Source: Ideonella alba (lineage in GTDB: Bacteria > Pseudomonadota > Gammaproteobacteria > Burkholderiales > Burkholderiaceae_C). From it: DNA of 64,000 bases. Positions 18,637-29,186 of the stretch are shown here, one piece after another. Position numbers and translations under genes: made by a program. The DNA lies in assembly GCF_018069875.1 (NCBI RefSeq), contig NZ_JAGQDF010000001.1:496001-560000 (forward strand), given 5' to 3'. The number at the start of each line of letters is the position of its first letter. The stretch's first letter is position 1. The notes under the pieces are model-generated. The model did not search any database and had not been told where the DNA came from. It saw nothing but the letters and a program-made list of their open reading frames with translations.

Positions 18637-21360
18637 ATGGCGCCGCGGTCCACCCCCTGGAGCGGCCTGGATGCACCGTCCTGGCAGCGCCTGCGCAGCC
18701 TGCTCGACCAGGCCTTGGCCCTGCCGGTGCCGGACCGCACGGCCTGGCTGGCGGCGCTGCCAGCCGACGCCGCCGACCTGCGCGAGCCGCTGCAGCGGCT
18801 GCTCACCCTGGGGGACGATGAGGCCGATCGGCTGAACGCGCTGCCGAGCCTGGCTGCGGCCGGCCCGGAACCGCTGGCCAGCGGGGACCTGGTCGGCCCC
18901 TACCGGCTGCTGCGGCCCCTGGGGCAGGGCGGCATGGCCGAGGTCTGGCTGGCCGAGCACCTGCAACTGCTGCAGGGGCGGCAGGTGGCCTTGAAGCTGC
19001 CCTTCGCCCAGAGCTGGCGCAGTGGCCTGGCCGAGCGCTTTGCGCGCGAGCGGGCGATCCTGGCCACGCTGGCGCACCCCAACATCGCCCGCCTGTATGA
19101 CGCCGGCGTGGACGACCGGGGGCGGCCCTGGCTGGCGCTGGAGCTGGTGCAGGGCCAGCCGCTGGACCTGCACTGCCAGCAGGCCGGCCTGGATGTGCCG
19201 GCGCGCATCGGCCTGATGCTGCAGGTGATGGACGCGGTGGCCTATGCGCATGCCAGCCTGGTGGTGCACCGCGACCTCAAGCCCGGCAACATCCTGGTCA
19301 GCGCCGAGGGCCAGGTGCGGCTGCTGGACTTCGGCATCGCGCGGCTGCTGGAGGATGGCGTGGCCGAGGACAGCGAGCTCACCCGCGAGCTGGGTCGCGC
19401 GCTCACCGTGCCCTACGCAGCGCCCGAGCAGCTCTCGGGCGGCGCGATCGGCACCGCGGCCGATGTCTACTCGCTGGGCGTGGTGCTGTTCGAGCTGCTG
19501 TGCGGCAGCCGCCCCTACCGGCTGGACCGCGGCACGCGGGGTGAGCTGGAGCAGGCGGTGCTGCACGGCGAGCCCCGGCGCGCCAGCGAGGCCGCCGCCA
19601 CCCCGGCGCTGCGACGTGCCCTGCGCGGCGACCTGGACACCATCCTGGCCACGGCGCTGCAAAAGGATCCCCGGCAGCGCTACGCCAGCGTCGACGCCTT
19701 CGCCGACGACCTGCACCGCCACCTGCAGCACCTGCCGCTGCGGGCCCGGCCCGAGCCCTGGTGGGTGCTGCTGCGCAAGGCGGTGTGGCGGCACCGGGTG
19801 GCCTCCGCCGCGGTGGCGGCCACCACGCTGGCGGTGCTGGGCGGCGCCGGTGCCGCCTGGTGGCAGGCCGAGGAGGCCCGCGCCCAGCGCGACGCCGCGC
19901 TGGCGGCGCGCGAGCGTGCCGACCGCGAGGCCGAGTCCGCCCGCCGCGCCGAGCACCTGGCAGCGGCCCAGGCCGATCTCTCCAGCTTCGTGCTGTCCGA
20001 TTTCGCCGGCCGCCATGCCGACGAGGAGATGGTCAAGCAGCTCGAAAGCGCGCTGCTGATGGTGCGTGCCCAGTACCGCGACGATCCGGGCCTGCGCGGC
20101 GCCTTGCTGCTGGGCGTGGGTGAGCAGTTCCGCTGGATTTCGGAGCAGGGCCGTGCCAACGAGGTGTTCGATGAGGCGGCGCCGCTGCTGCAGCAGCATG
20201 GTGACGCCGGTGCGCTGGCGCAGCTGATGTGCATCCGCGCCGCCATGCAGGCCATGGCCGGCCAGTCAGAGGCCGCGCAGGCGCTGCTGAAGCAGGCCCA
20301 GGCGCTGAATCCCCAGCAGTCCACGGGCCAGCTCACGGCGCAGGCCGAGTGCCTGCTGGAGGAAGCGCTGATGGCGCGCATCGCCGGTCAGCCCGGCCAG
20401 GCGGTGGCGCTGATCGGCCAGGCGCTGGACCTGCAGCAACGCGCCGGCCTGGCCCGGCGCGAGGCGCACTCCGAGGCCCTGAATGCACTGGCCCGGGCCC
20501 AGCTGGAGGCCGGCCAGCATGCCGACGCGGTGCACAGCACCCGGCGCAGCATCGCGCTGCTGGACGACATCGGCCGCGCCAACACGCCCGGTCTGCGCAA
20601 TGCCTGGGGGGTGCTGGCCAGCGCGCTGCGCGAGGGGGGCCAGGCCCGGCAGGCCGAGGCGGCGCACCGCGGCGAGGGCCGCTTCAGCGCCGATGAGGGC
20701 AGCCAGCCGCTGCCGGTGCGCATGGAGCTGGCGGTGACCTGGTCGGCCCTGGGCCAATGGCGGCGAGCGGCCCAGGCGCTGGAGCAGCTGGCCGACGAGG
20801 CCCTGCGCCAGGAGGCGCCTGGCAATGCGCGCTTCTCGCTGGTGTATGCGGGCCGGGCGCGGCTGGCGCTGGGCGAGGTGGCGGCGGCACGCCGTGACCT
20901 GGCGCGCGCCGAGGTGCTGGTGGCCGCCGCCCGCCGGGCCGGCCGTCCGCAGGCGCGCTCGGTGCTGATGCTGGCCATCGATGTGGCGCTGGCCGAGGGC
21001 CAGCTGGACCAGGCCCAGGCCCTGCTGGACGAGACCGCAACGCTGCTGCAACGCACCGCCGCGACCACGCCCCATGTGTGGAGTCCCTGGCACCGTTCGC
21101 GCGCGGCGCTGGCCTGGCGCCGTGGCGACCTGGACCAGGCGCTGCAGGCCGCCGAGACCGTGCTGGAGCTGGCGCGCGCGCACGCCATCGATGCGCAGGC
21201 CAGCGTGGGCATCGCCGAAGGCCTGTGGCTGCGCGCCCAGCTGCGCCAGGCGCGCGGCGACACCCCGGGCGCCCGCGAGGACGCCCGCCTGGCGAGGCAG
21301 CACCTGGAGGCCGCGGCCGGCCCGGCGCACCCGCTGATCCCGGTGATCGAGCGGCTGTGA
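18637..21360 (+). CDS. Serine/threonine protein kinase with C-terminal TPR-like repeats
   Basis: A 907-residue membrane-spanning kinase of the bacterial PknB-like type. An N-terminal helical region (1-80) precedes the kinase domain (about 87-365): glycine loop LGQGGMAEVW, VALK lysine near 118, catalytic loop HRDLKPGN near 211, DFG near 232 and APEQL near 261. A membrane segment lies at about 388-410 (VASAAVAATTLAVLGGAGA), followed by a charged coiled segment and some 450 residues of helical repeats resembling TPRs, probably periplasmic. The architecture suggests repeat-mediated sensing or partner docking. Substrates are unknown. Confidence 0.88.
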   Translation: MAPRSTPWSGLDAPSWQRLRSLLDQALALPVPDRTAWLAALPADAADLREPLQRLLTLGDDEADRLNALPSLAAAGPEPLASGDLVGPYRLLRPLGQGGMAEVWLAEHLQLLQGRQVALKLPFAQSWRSGLAERFARERAILATLAHPNIARLYDAGVDDRGRPWLALELVQGQPLDLHCQQAGLDVPARIGLMLQVMDAVAYAHASLVVHRDLKPGNILVSAEGQVRLLDFGIARLLEDGVAEDSELTRELGRALTVPYAAPEQLSGGAIGTAADVYSLGVVLFELLCGSRPYRLDRGTRGELEQAVLHGEPRRASEAAATPALRRALRGDLDTILATALQKDPRQRYASVDAFADDLHRHLQHLPLRARPEPWWVLLRKAVWRHRVASAAVAATTLAVLGGAGAAWWQAEEARAQRDAALAARERADREAESARRAEHLAAAQADLSSFVLSDFAGRHADEEMVKQLESALLMVRAQYRDDPGLRGALLLGVGEQFRWISEQGRANEVFDEAAPLLQQHGDAGALAQLMCIRAAMQAMAGQSEAAQALLKQAQALNPQQSTGQLTAQAECLLEEALMARIAGQPGQAVALIGQALDLQQRAGLARREAHSEALNALARAQLEAGQHADAVHSTRRSIALLDDIGRANTPGLRNAWGVLASALREGGQARQAEAAHRGEGRFSADEGSQPLPVRMELAVTWSALGQWRRAAQALEQLADEALRQEAPGNARFSLVYAGRARLALGEVAAARRDLARAEVLVAAARRAGRPQARSVLMLAIDVALAEGQLDQAQALLDETATLLQRTAATTPHVWSPWHRSRAALAWRRGDLDQALQAAETVLELARAHAIDAQASVGIAEGLWLRAQLRQARGDTPGAREDARLARQHLEAAAGPAHPLIPVIERL

Positions 21361-21463
21361 GGGCCTGGCTGGCTCTGGTTCTGGACCCGGTGCAGGGGCG
21401 GCCGCGGCGGGGTCGGCCGGGCGGGTGTGGGCGACAGCCCCCAAGGCCCTGGCGATCAGGCGA

Positions 21464-22633
21464 TCAGGCCGCGCCGCTGCGCCCGGGCGCGCCCTTGGGC
21501 GGCCGCTCCAGCTTCGCGACCCGCACCCCCAGCAGGCGCAGGCGCCTGGACAGGTCGACCCGCTTCAGGCACAGGCCGGCGGCGTGGCGGATGGCGGCGG
21601 CGTCGCAGGTGGGCTCAGGCAAGGTCAGGTCGCGGGTGACGGTGCGGAAGTCGTCGAAGCGCAGCTTGATGCCCACGGTGCGGCCGGTGTAGCCCTTGCG
21701 GGCCAGGTCGGCCGCCACCTGTTCGCACAGCTGGGTGAAGATGCGGCTCAGCACGGTGCGGTCGCGCACCGCGTGCAGGTCGCGCTCGAAGGTGGTCTCG
21801 CGGCTCATCGACACCGGCTCGCTGTCGGTGACCAGCGGGCGATCATCGCGGCCGTGGGCGGCCTCATGCAGCCAGGCACCGTAGGAGCGCCCGAAGCGGG
21901 CGACCAGGTCGGCGCGCGGATGGGCGGCGAGCTGGCCGATGGTCTCGATGCCCATGGCCTGCAGCCGCGCGCCGGCCTTGGGGCCGATGCCGTTGATGCG
22001 CCGCACCGGCAGCGGCCAGATGCGGTCGGGCAGTTCGTCGGCCATCAGCAGCGTCAGGCCGTCGGGCTTGTCCAGTTCGGAGGCGATCTTGGACAGCAGC
22101 TTGTTGGGCGTCACGCCGATCGAGCAGGTCAGGCCGGTGGCGCGCCGCACGTTGTTCTTGATCTCGCGCGCCAGCGCGCGCACGCCGCCCAGCGGGTCGT
22201 GGCCCACCGTCTCCTGGGCACCGGGGACCTGGGTCAGGTCGATGTAGATCTCGTCGATGCCGCGGTCCTCGATCACCGGCGCGAGCTCGGCCACGGCGGC
22301 CTTGAAGCGGCGCGAGCAGGCCCGGTAGAGCTCGAAATCGACCGGCAGCAACACGGCCTCGGGGGCGCGCTGGGCCGCCTTCATCATGCCCATCGCCGAG
22401 TGCAGGCCGCGCGCCCGGGCCTCGTAGGTGGCGGTGGTGATGACGCCGCGGCCGGTGTAGTCGCCCAGGCGGGCGAAGCGCCACTGGCCGTCGGGGCCGC
22501 GCTCGGGCTGGTGGCGCCGGCCACCGCCGATGACCACCGGCTGGCCGCGCAGCTCGGGGTAGCGCAGCAACTCGCAGGACGCATAGAAGGCGTCCATGTC
22601 GAGGTGGGCGATCAGGCGGCGCGGCGGCGACAT
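21464..22633 (-). CDS. dinB: DNA polymerase IV (Y-family)
   Basis: A 389-residue translesion polymerase. The N-terminal catalytic motif is LIAHLDMDAFYASCE, the second acidic motif is RGIDEIYIDLT (a small variant of the usual SIDExYLD), and the helix-hairpin-helix INGIGPKAGARLQAMGI lies in the thumb. The little-finger domain follows with TFERDLHAVRDR. The C-terminal tail lacks an obvious canonical beta-clamp motif. A LexA-type box lies immediately upstream, so SOS induction is likely. Confidence 0.95.
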   Translation of the reverse strand: MSPPRRLIAHLDMDAFYASCELLRYPELRGQPVVIGGGRRHQPERGPDGQWRFARLGDYTGRGVITTATYEARARGLHSAMGMMKAAQRAPEAVLLPVDFELYRACSRRFKAAVAELAPVIEDRGIDEIYIDLTQVPGAQETVGHDPLGGVRALAREIKNNVRRATGLTCSIGVTPNKLLSKIASELDKPDGLTLLMADELPDRIWPLPVRRINGIGPKAGARLQAMGIETIGQLAAHPRADLVARFGRSYGAWLHEAAHGRDDRPLVTDSEPVSMSRETTFERDLHAVRDRTVLSRIFTQLCEQVAADLARKGYTGRTVGIKLRFDDFRTVTRDLTLPEPTCDAAAIRHAAGLCLKRVDLSRRLRLLGVRVAKLERPPKGAPGRSGAA

Positions 22634-22641
22634 GGTGGAGG

Positions 22642-22657
22642 CTGTATGGATCTCCAG
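22642..22657. promoter_or_regulatory. LexA-type SOS box upstream of dinB
   Basis: CTGTATGGATCTCCAG fits the CTG-N10-CAG rule of Escherichia coli-type LexA operators and matches 12 of 16 positions of the palindromic consensus. It ends 8 bp before the dinB start codon at 22633, where bound LexA would block transcription. Experimental binding is not known. Confidence 0.62.
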
Positions 22658-22689
22658 TGTAGCCAGTGCGCTGGCCGGCGGGTGCGGGG

Positions 22690-23958
22690 TCAGCGCAGCG
22701 CCGCCTCGACGACGTCGGCGGCGGCAGCGGTGGCCTGATCACCCGGCGGCAGGGTGGCCGCGACGGCCCGGCAGTGCGCCCGCAGCGCGCGGTCGGCCAG
22801 CATGGCCTGCATCTGGCGGACCAGTCCGGGCAGGCTGGTCGATGGCGGCACGACCCGGGCGACGCCCCGGCGCTGCAGCCGCGCGGCATTGTCGGCATGG
22901 TCGAAGGCCCAGGGCACCAGCAGCTGCGGCACGCCGGCGGCCAGCGCCAGCGCGGTGGTGCCAACGCCCGGATGGCTGACCACCAGGTCGGTGTGGGGCA
23001 GCACCGCGCGCAACGGCAGGTCCACCGCCTGGCGGCAGTCGCCCGGCCAGGCGACACCGGCCGGCGCCGGGCCCAGCAGCAGCAGTGGCCGGCCCAGGCG
23101 TTCGGCCGCCCAGGCCAGGCGTTGCTGCCAGGCGCCGGCCTGCCACATGGCGGTGCCGGCCAGTCCCACGATCGGCCGGCGCTCGGCCAGCCAGTCGACC
23201 CAGGCGGGTGGCAGCGGGGTGCCGGCGGCGTGGCCGTCGAACAGCGGAAAGCCGGTGCAGTGCAGGCGCTGTGTCCAGGGCGGCCCGGCCCAGCCGTCGG
23301 GGAACATGCCCAGCAGCGGCCCCGGGCTGGACAGGCCGCGGCTGATCAGCTGGCGCGCGGGCTGCGCCGGCAGACCCCAGGCCTGCCGCAGCGCTGACCA
23401 GCCGGGGTCCAGCTGGGGGTCCAGCCAGCGGCGCTCTGCCCATCGCCAGGCCGGGGCGCGCCAGGCGGCGGGCCATGCGCGCAGCCAGCCGGCCCCGGGC
23501 AGGCGGGGAAAGTCGTGCGGGTTGAACAGCCAGGCGGGCGCGCCATGGGCGGTGATCCAGCGCAACTGCCAGCGCTCGGCGGCCAGCCGGGCACCCAGCG
23601 CCAGCGTGCTGCCCAGCAGCAGCGGGCGCGCGCCGGCCTGCACCAGCGGGTCCAGGGCGGCCAGCGTGGCCTGTGCCGCGCTCAGGGCCATCGGCCACAA
23701 GCTGTCCAGCGCACGGGCGGGCTGCCACAGCGCGGGGTCGGCCAGCAGGGCCTGCTCCTGCTCGGGGCTGAGCAGCGGCGCCACCGACAGCCCCAGCGCC
23801 GACAGCCGTGGCTGCTGCGAGGCCGGGCACAGCATCTGCACGCGCCGGCCCCGGGCCTGCAGTGCCAGGGCCACCGCGGCCAGCGGCAGCACATCGCCGC
23901 CGGAACCGACGGCCACCACCACGACCTCGGGCGGCCGGTCGGCGCGGGGCGATGTCAT
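22690..23958 (-). CDS. Glycosyltransferase, GT1/UDP-glycosyltransferase-like
   Basis: A 422-residue GT-B fold glycosyltransferase. The N-terminal domain begins with the nucleotide-free loop VVVAVGSGGDVLPLAAVALAL. The C-terminal donor-binding signature is a variant of the UGT motif: VVSHPGVGTTALALAAGVP followed by LLVPWAFDHADNAARL. The ATG at 23958 begins 10 residues before the first strand; the upstream open frame to 24099 lacks similarity. Acceptor and sugar are unknown; relatives act on lipids, sterols or antibiotics. Confidence 0.82.
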   Translation of the reverse strand: MTSPRADRPPEVVVVAVGSGGDVLPLAAVALALQARGRRVQMLCPASQQPRLSALGLSVAPLLSPEQEQALLADPALWQPARALDSLWPMALSAAQATLAALDPLVQAGARPLLLGSTLALGARLAAERWQLRWITAHGAPAWLFNPHDFPRLPGAGWLRAWPAAWRAPAWRWAERRWLDPQLDPGWSALRQAWGLPAQPARQLISRGLSSPGPLLGMFPDGWAGPPWTQRLHCTGFPLFDGHAAGTPLPPAWVDWLAERRPIVGLAGTAMWQAGAWQQRLAWAAERLGRPLLLLGPAPAGVAWPGDCRQAVDLPLRAVLPHTDLVVSHPGVGTTALALAAGVPQLLVPWAFDHADNAARLQRRGVARVVPPSTSLPGLVRQMQAMLADRALRAHCRAVAATLPPGDQATAAAADVVEAALR

Positions 23959-24036
23959 GGGGCGGGACCGCTCATGCGGCGATTGTAGGAACCCCGAGCG
24001 CGGGGCGAGGGGGCGGTGCTGCGCCACCAAAGACCC

Positions 24037-24117
24037 TGTGCTGATATGGGTTTTGGTCAAAAGCTCTTGAAAAGTGCAATCAGCACATTTATTATTCAAC
24101 CACGCTGATTCACAGCG
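24037..24117 (+). promoter_or_regulatory. Sigma70-type promoter with flanking inverted repeats, upstream of the first DUF5666 gene
   Basis: An AT-rich island carries TTGAAA (24067-24072), a 17-bp spacer and TATTAT (24090-24095), close to the sigma70 consensus. TGTGCTGAT (24037-24045) and its reverse complement ATCAGCACA (24079-24087) bracket the -35 element. A further CGCTG-N5-CAGCG dyad lies at 24103-24117. Three GCTGAT/ATCAGC copies in 70 bp suggest an operator. Transcription would start near 24102, giving a leader of about 120 nt. Confidence 0.6.
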
Positions 24118-24224
24118 CCACCACCGGCCCTCGGGCCGGATCCAGGTTCAGGCATCGGGCAGGGATGCAGGAATCACCAATCGGCCAGCGCGCCCCGCAG
24201 GTGCTCTGGCATGAGGAGTGACTC

Positions 24225-25463
24225 ATGGTCCGCATCGCAACCCGTTCTTCCGTTCCTGCCGCTTCTCGCCGGCAGTTCCTGGGCCGTCTCAGCGCCCTCA
24301 CCCTCAGCCTGGGCCTGGCGGCCTGCGGTGGTGGCGGCGGCGGCGGTGGCACCGACGACTCCGGCCACAACGGCGGCTCCAATTCCGCCGTGTCGTTCAC
24401 CTCGGGCGTGATCAGCGGCTTCGGCTCGATCATCGTCAACGGCGTGCGCTTCGACGACAGCGCCGCCACCGTGCTCGATGACAAGGGCGGCCGCCTCTCC
24501 CGCGACGATCTGCACCTGGGCAGCCAGGTCGAGATCGAGGGCGGCTCGATCGACCGCAACAGCGGCCGTGCGACGGCGCTGACCATCCGCATCGGCAGCG
24601 AGCTCAAGGGCCGCGTGACAGCGGTCAACCTGGGCGCCCAGAGCATCAGCATGCTGGGGCAGACCGTGCTGGTCACGTCGAACACGGTGTTCGACGACAG
24701 CCTGGGCGGCGGCTTCTCGGCGATCAGCGTGGGGCAGCTGCTGGAGGTGCATGCGCGCTTCGATGCCACGCAGGGCGCCTATGTGGCCAGCCGGATCGAG
24801 CGCGAAAGCAGCAGCAGCGAGTTCAAGCTGCGCGGCGTGGTGGCCGACCTCGACACCACGGCCATGACCTTCCGCATCGGCAGTGCCGTCATCAACTACG
24901 CCTCGGTCACGGCCGTCCCGGCCACTCTGGCCAACGGCGCCTGGATCCGGGTGCGGGTGCAGCCGACCCAGGTGGCCGGCCAATGGGTGGCCACCGCGCT
25001 GGAGGATGGCCGCCGCAGCTCGGGCGATGACCGCTCCGAATCCGAAGTGCGGGGCTTCATCACCGCCTGGACCTCGGCCACGCGCTTCAGCGTCGATGGC
25101 ACGCCGGTGAACGCCGACAGTGCCGAGTTCAAGGACGGCCGCTCGGTCATCGTGCTGGGCGCCTTTGTCGAGGTCGAAGGTGCGCTGCGCGACGGCGTGC
25201 TGGTGGCCCGCGAGGTCAAGCTGGAAGACAGCGATGACAGCCACCACAGCGAGGACTTTGAACTGCACGGCCAGATCTCCGGTCTGAACACCGCGGCCAA
25301 GCGCTTCACCCTGCGCGGCGTGACCGTCGACTACAGCCAGGTCGCCGAATGGCGCGACCTGAGCGAAGCCTCGCTGGCCGATGGCCTGAGCGTCGAGGTC
25401 AAGGGCGGGCTGTCGCCAGACGGCAACACCCTGATGGCCTCGCGCATCTCGCGCGAAGACTGA
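24225..25463 (+). CDS. DUF5666-domain lipoprotein, Tat-like signal
   Basis: A 412-residue exported protein built from repeated DUF5666 modules of unknown function. The signal contains a twin-arginine-like SRRQFLGRL (Arg15-Arg16) and a lipobox LAAC with Cys34, followed by a run of glycines. Each module has short beta-strand blocks such as ISGFGSIIVNGVRFDDS and LKGRVTAVNLGAQSISMLG. It resembles the lipoprotein encoded at 26474-27649, with a DUF6502 gene between them. An AGGAG site 7 bp before ATG 24225 supports the start. Confidence 0.85.
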   Translation: MVRIATRSSVPAASRRQFLGRLSALTLSLGLAACGGGGGGGGTDDSGHNGGSNSAVSFTSGVISGFGSIIVNGVRFDDSAATVLDDKGGRLSRDDLHLGSQVEIEGGSIDRNSGRATALTIRIGSELKGRVTAVNLGAQSISMLGQTVLVTSNTVFDDSLGGGFSAISVGQLLEVHARFDATQGAYVASRIERESSSSEFKLRGVVADLDTTAMTFRIGSAVINYASVTAVPATLANGAWIRVRVQPTQVAGQWVATALEDGRRSSGDDRSESEVRGFITAWTSATRFSVDGTPVNADSAEFKDGRSVIVLGAFVEVEGALRDGVLVAREVKLEDSDDSHHSEDFELHGQISGLNTAAKRFTLRGVTVDYSQVAEWRDLSEASLADGLSVEVKGGLSPDGNTLMASRISRED

Positions 25464-25514
25464 GCCCGGGGCCTTTTCTCCTCGGTGGGATAGCCCCATG
25501 CCGCCCGGGGATCT

Positions 25515-25559
25515 GTGTGTAAATCGCACATTTCCTCGGGCGAAGCGGTAAGATCGCAC
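25515..25559 (+). promoter_or_regulatory. Dyad and direct repeat upstream of the DUF6502 gene
   Basis: TAAATCGCAC (25520-25529) and TAAGATCGCAC (25549-25559) form a near-identical direct repeat 29 bp apart. The first copy lies in a TGTG-N9-CACA dyad. TAAGAT could be a -10 element; if so the transcript would begin only a few bases before the ATG at 25566, where no Shine-Dalgarno sequence is present. The regulator is unknown; the neighbouring DUF6502 protein is a candidate. Confidence 0.35.
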
Positions 25560-25565
25560 TCGTCC

Positions 25566-26450
25566 ATGAGCCAGGAAATCCCCGACGAACTGCCGGCCGA
25601 CCAGCAGGCCATGCTGGAGGCGGCCAACGCCACGCTGCTGCCGCTGGCCCGGCTGGCGGTCGCCCGCGGCGTGCACTTCGGCGTCATCGAGGAGCGGCTC
25701 AAGCAGGCCTTCGTGCAGGCCGCCCGCGAGGCCAATCCCGGCACGCAGCCGCACCGCCAGGTCAGCCGCGTCAGCGCCACCACCGGCATCAACCGGCGCG
25801 AGGTCACCCGTCTGATCCACGGCCATCTGCAGCAGGCCCGGCCGCGCCGTCCGGTGGCGGCCGAGATCTACCTGCACTGGCAGATCGACCCCGACTACCG
25901 CGACAGCCAGGGCCAGCCGGCCACGCTGCCCCGCCAGGGCGCCAAGCCCAGCTTCGAGACCCTGGCGCGCGAGATCACCTCCGACGTGCACCCGCGCAGC
26001 CTGCTCGACGACATGGTGCGCCTGGGCTACTGCCGGCTGGTCGATGACGGCGCGCGGGTGGCCTTCGAGCGCGACGGCGCGGTGCCGGCCAACGACCTGC
26101 CGCGCCTGATCCGCGTGCTCGGCGACAACGTCGGTGCGCACTTCATGGCCGCGGTCGAGAACGCGCTGCGTGACGACAAGCCCTTCTTCGAGCGGGCCCT
26201 GGTGGCCCACGAGGTGCCGCAGTCGGCCGTGCCCGAGGTCAAGCGCCTGGTGTCCGAACACTGGGCCGAGTTCCGGGGCCGCGTGGTGCCGGCGCTCGAA
26301 CGCCTGATCGAGGAAGGCGCCGACAGCGACGAGCCGCGGCGACGCCTGCTGCTGGGCATCTACCACCATGACGCGACCGAGACGCCCCCGCCGGCGCCCG
26401 CTACCATGCCCTCGGAGCCGCCCGCCGATCCATCGGCCCCGGCGCGCTGA
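25566..26450 (+). CDS. DUF6502 family protein
   Basis: A 294-residue cytoplasmic protein of the DUF6502 family. The N-terminal half reads as helical and HTH-like (LARLAVARGVHFGVIEERLKQ, then VSATTGINRREVTRLIHG), which suggests DNA binding; this is inference. The tail is proline- and alanine-rich and disordered. The ATG at 25566 is chosen over 25515 because the upstream bases form the promoter-like repeat. It sits between two DUF5666 lipoprotein genes on the same strand and may regulate them. Confidence 0.8.
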   Translation: MSQEIPDELPADQQAMLEAANATLLPLARLAVARGVHFGVIEERLKQAFVQAAREANPGTQPHRQVSRVSATTGINRREVTRLIHGHLQQARPRRPVAAEIYLHWQIDPDYRDSQGQPATLPRQGAKPSFETLAREITSDVHPRSLLDDMVRLGYCRLVDDGARVAFERDGAVPANDLPRLIRVLGDNVGAHFMAAVENALRDDKPFFERALVAHEVPQSAVPEVKRLVSEHWAEFRGRVVPALERLIEEGADSDEPRRRLLLGIYHHDATETPPPAPATMPSEPPADPSAPAR

Positions 26451-26473
26451 GGCATCGCCCAGAAAGTCCGACC

Positions 26474-27649
26474 ATGAACCTTCTTCATCCCTCCCCGTTG
26501 CGCCGCGCGCTGGCCGTGGCGCTGGGCAGCCTGGCGCTGCTGGTGGCCTGCGGCGGCGGTGTCTCCGAACAGGGCACCGGTGCGCCCCCGCAGGTGTATG
26601 CCTCCGGGCCGATCAGCGGCTTCGGCTCGGTCATCGTCAATGGCGTGCGCTATGACGACACCGGCGTCACCGCCAAGGACGACAGCGGCGCCAACGTGGA
26701 CCTGCTGCTGGGCATGGTGGTGCAGATCGACGGTGAAAACCTCGACCGCAGCACCACACCGCTGCCCACTGCCACCGCCAAGGCGATCACCGTGGTCAGC
26801 GAACTGCTGGGCCGGGTGGATGCGCGCGACGACGTGGCCGGCACACTGACCATCCTGGGCCAGACCGTGTCCATCCTGCCGACGCCGGCCACCGACCGTG
26901 CCGTGGCGGTGGGTGATCTGGTCGAGGTCTACGGCCTGTACGACGTCTCCAACCAGCGCTACACCGCCACCCGCATCCAGCACCGCTCCGGCGTCAGCGC
27001 GCTGCGGCTGCATGGCAAGGTGGGCAGCGTGGGCAGCAACAGCTTCACCGTGGGCGGCGCCACGATCCGCTTCACCACCGCGCCCGACGGCCTGGCGGTG
27101 GGCGCCGTGATGCGCCTGAAGCTGGCCACCTCGCCGGTGGCTGCCAACACCTGGACGCTGCAGAGCGCGCAAGCCTCCACCACCAGGGTGCCGGCCGACG
27201 ACACCGAGGTCGAGGTCGAGGGCGTGATCTCCAGCTACACCTCGCTGTCCAGCCTGGTGGTGCAGGGCATCACCGTCGACGCCAGCGGCGCCGCGCTCAG
27301 CGGCGGCACCACGCTGGCGGCGGGCGTCACCATCGAGGCCGAGGGCGTGATGCAGGGCGGCGTGTTGCGCGCCACCAAGGTCGAGATCAAGAAGGCCGAG
27401 GACGGCGGTGGCGGCGGCGGTACCGAGCCGGTCGAGGTGGAAATCACCAGCGCCATCGCCAGCGTCAACGCGGCCAGCAAGACCCTGGTGCTGAACAAGG
27501 GCTCGCAGAAGGTCGACTACTCGGCGGCCACCTTCCGCGGCGGTCTGACGGCGGCCCAACTGGTGGCCGGGCTGCGCATCGAGGTCAAGGGCGTGCTGTC
27601 CACCGATGGCACGACGGTGCTGGCCTCGGAGATCAAGGCCGACAACTGA
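26474..27649 (+). CDS. DUF5666-domain lipoprotein, Sec signal
   Basis: A 391-residue exported lipoprotein with a Sec-type signal and lipobox LVAC (Cys26). It carries several DUF5666 modules (PISGFGSVIVNGVRYDDT, LGRVDARDDVAGTLTILG and others) and a glycine linker near residue 312. It is a paralogue of the protein at 24225-25463 and starts 23 bp after the DUF6502 gene, so those two are probably co-transcribed. Function unknown. Unlike its paralogue it lacks a twin-arginine-like motif. Confidence 0.85.
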   Translation: MNLLHPSPLRRALAVALGSLALLVACGGGVSEQGTGAPPQVYASGPISGFGSVIVNGVRYDDTGVTAKDDSGANVDLLLGMVVQIDGENLDRSTTPLPTATAKAITVVSELLGRVDARDDVAGTLTILGQTVSILPTPATDRAVAVGDLVEVYGLYDVSNQRYTATRIQHRSGVSALRLHGKVGSVGSNSFTVGGATIRFTTAPDGLAVGAVMRLKLATSPVAANTWTLQSAQASTTRVPADDTEVEVEGVISSYTSLSSLVVQGITVDASGAALSGGTTLAAGVTIEAEGVMQGGVLRATKVEIKKAEDGGGGGGTEPVEVEITSAIASVNAASKTLVLNKGSQKVDYSAATFRGGLTAAQLVAGLRIEVKGVLSTDGTTVLASEIKADN

Positions 27650-27658
27650 TCGCCTGAT

Positions 27659-27680
27659 GCCCCGGCCCGTGTGCCGGGGC
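27659..27680. terminator. Bidirectional hairpin between convergent genes
   Basis: GCCCCGGC (27659-27666) and GCCGGGGC (27673-27680) form a perfect 8-bp GC stem with a 6-nt loop. It lies in the 48-bp gap between the second DUF5666 gene and argH, which converge here. There is no U-tract, so it may act as a weak or bidirectional terminator. Confidence 0.5.
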
Positions 27681-27697
27681 CGGCGCGCCGACCGGGC

Positions 27698-29128
<1,431 letters not shown>

Positions 29129-29186
29129 CGTGCCACGGGGGGTTCGGGGAAAACGCGCATTCTACGAACCGGGCGAGAATCCGCGC

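Noticed and set aside
24174-26369. 731-codon minus-strand frame across the DUF5666/DUF6502 genes
   Set aside because: Shadow of three recognisable plus-strand genes with their own ribosome sites and signals.
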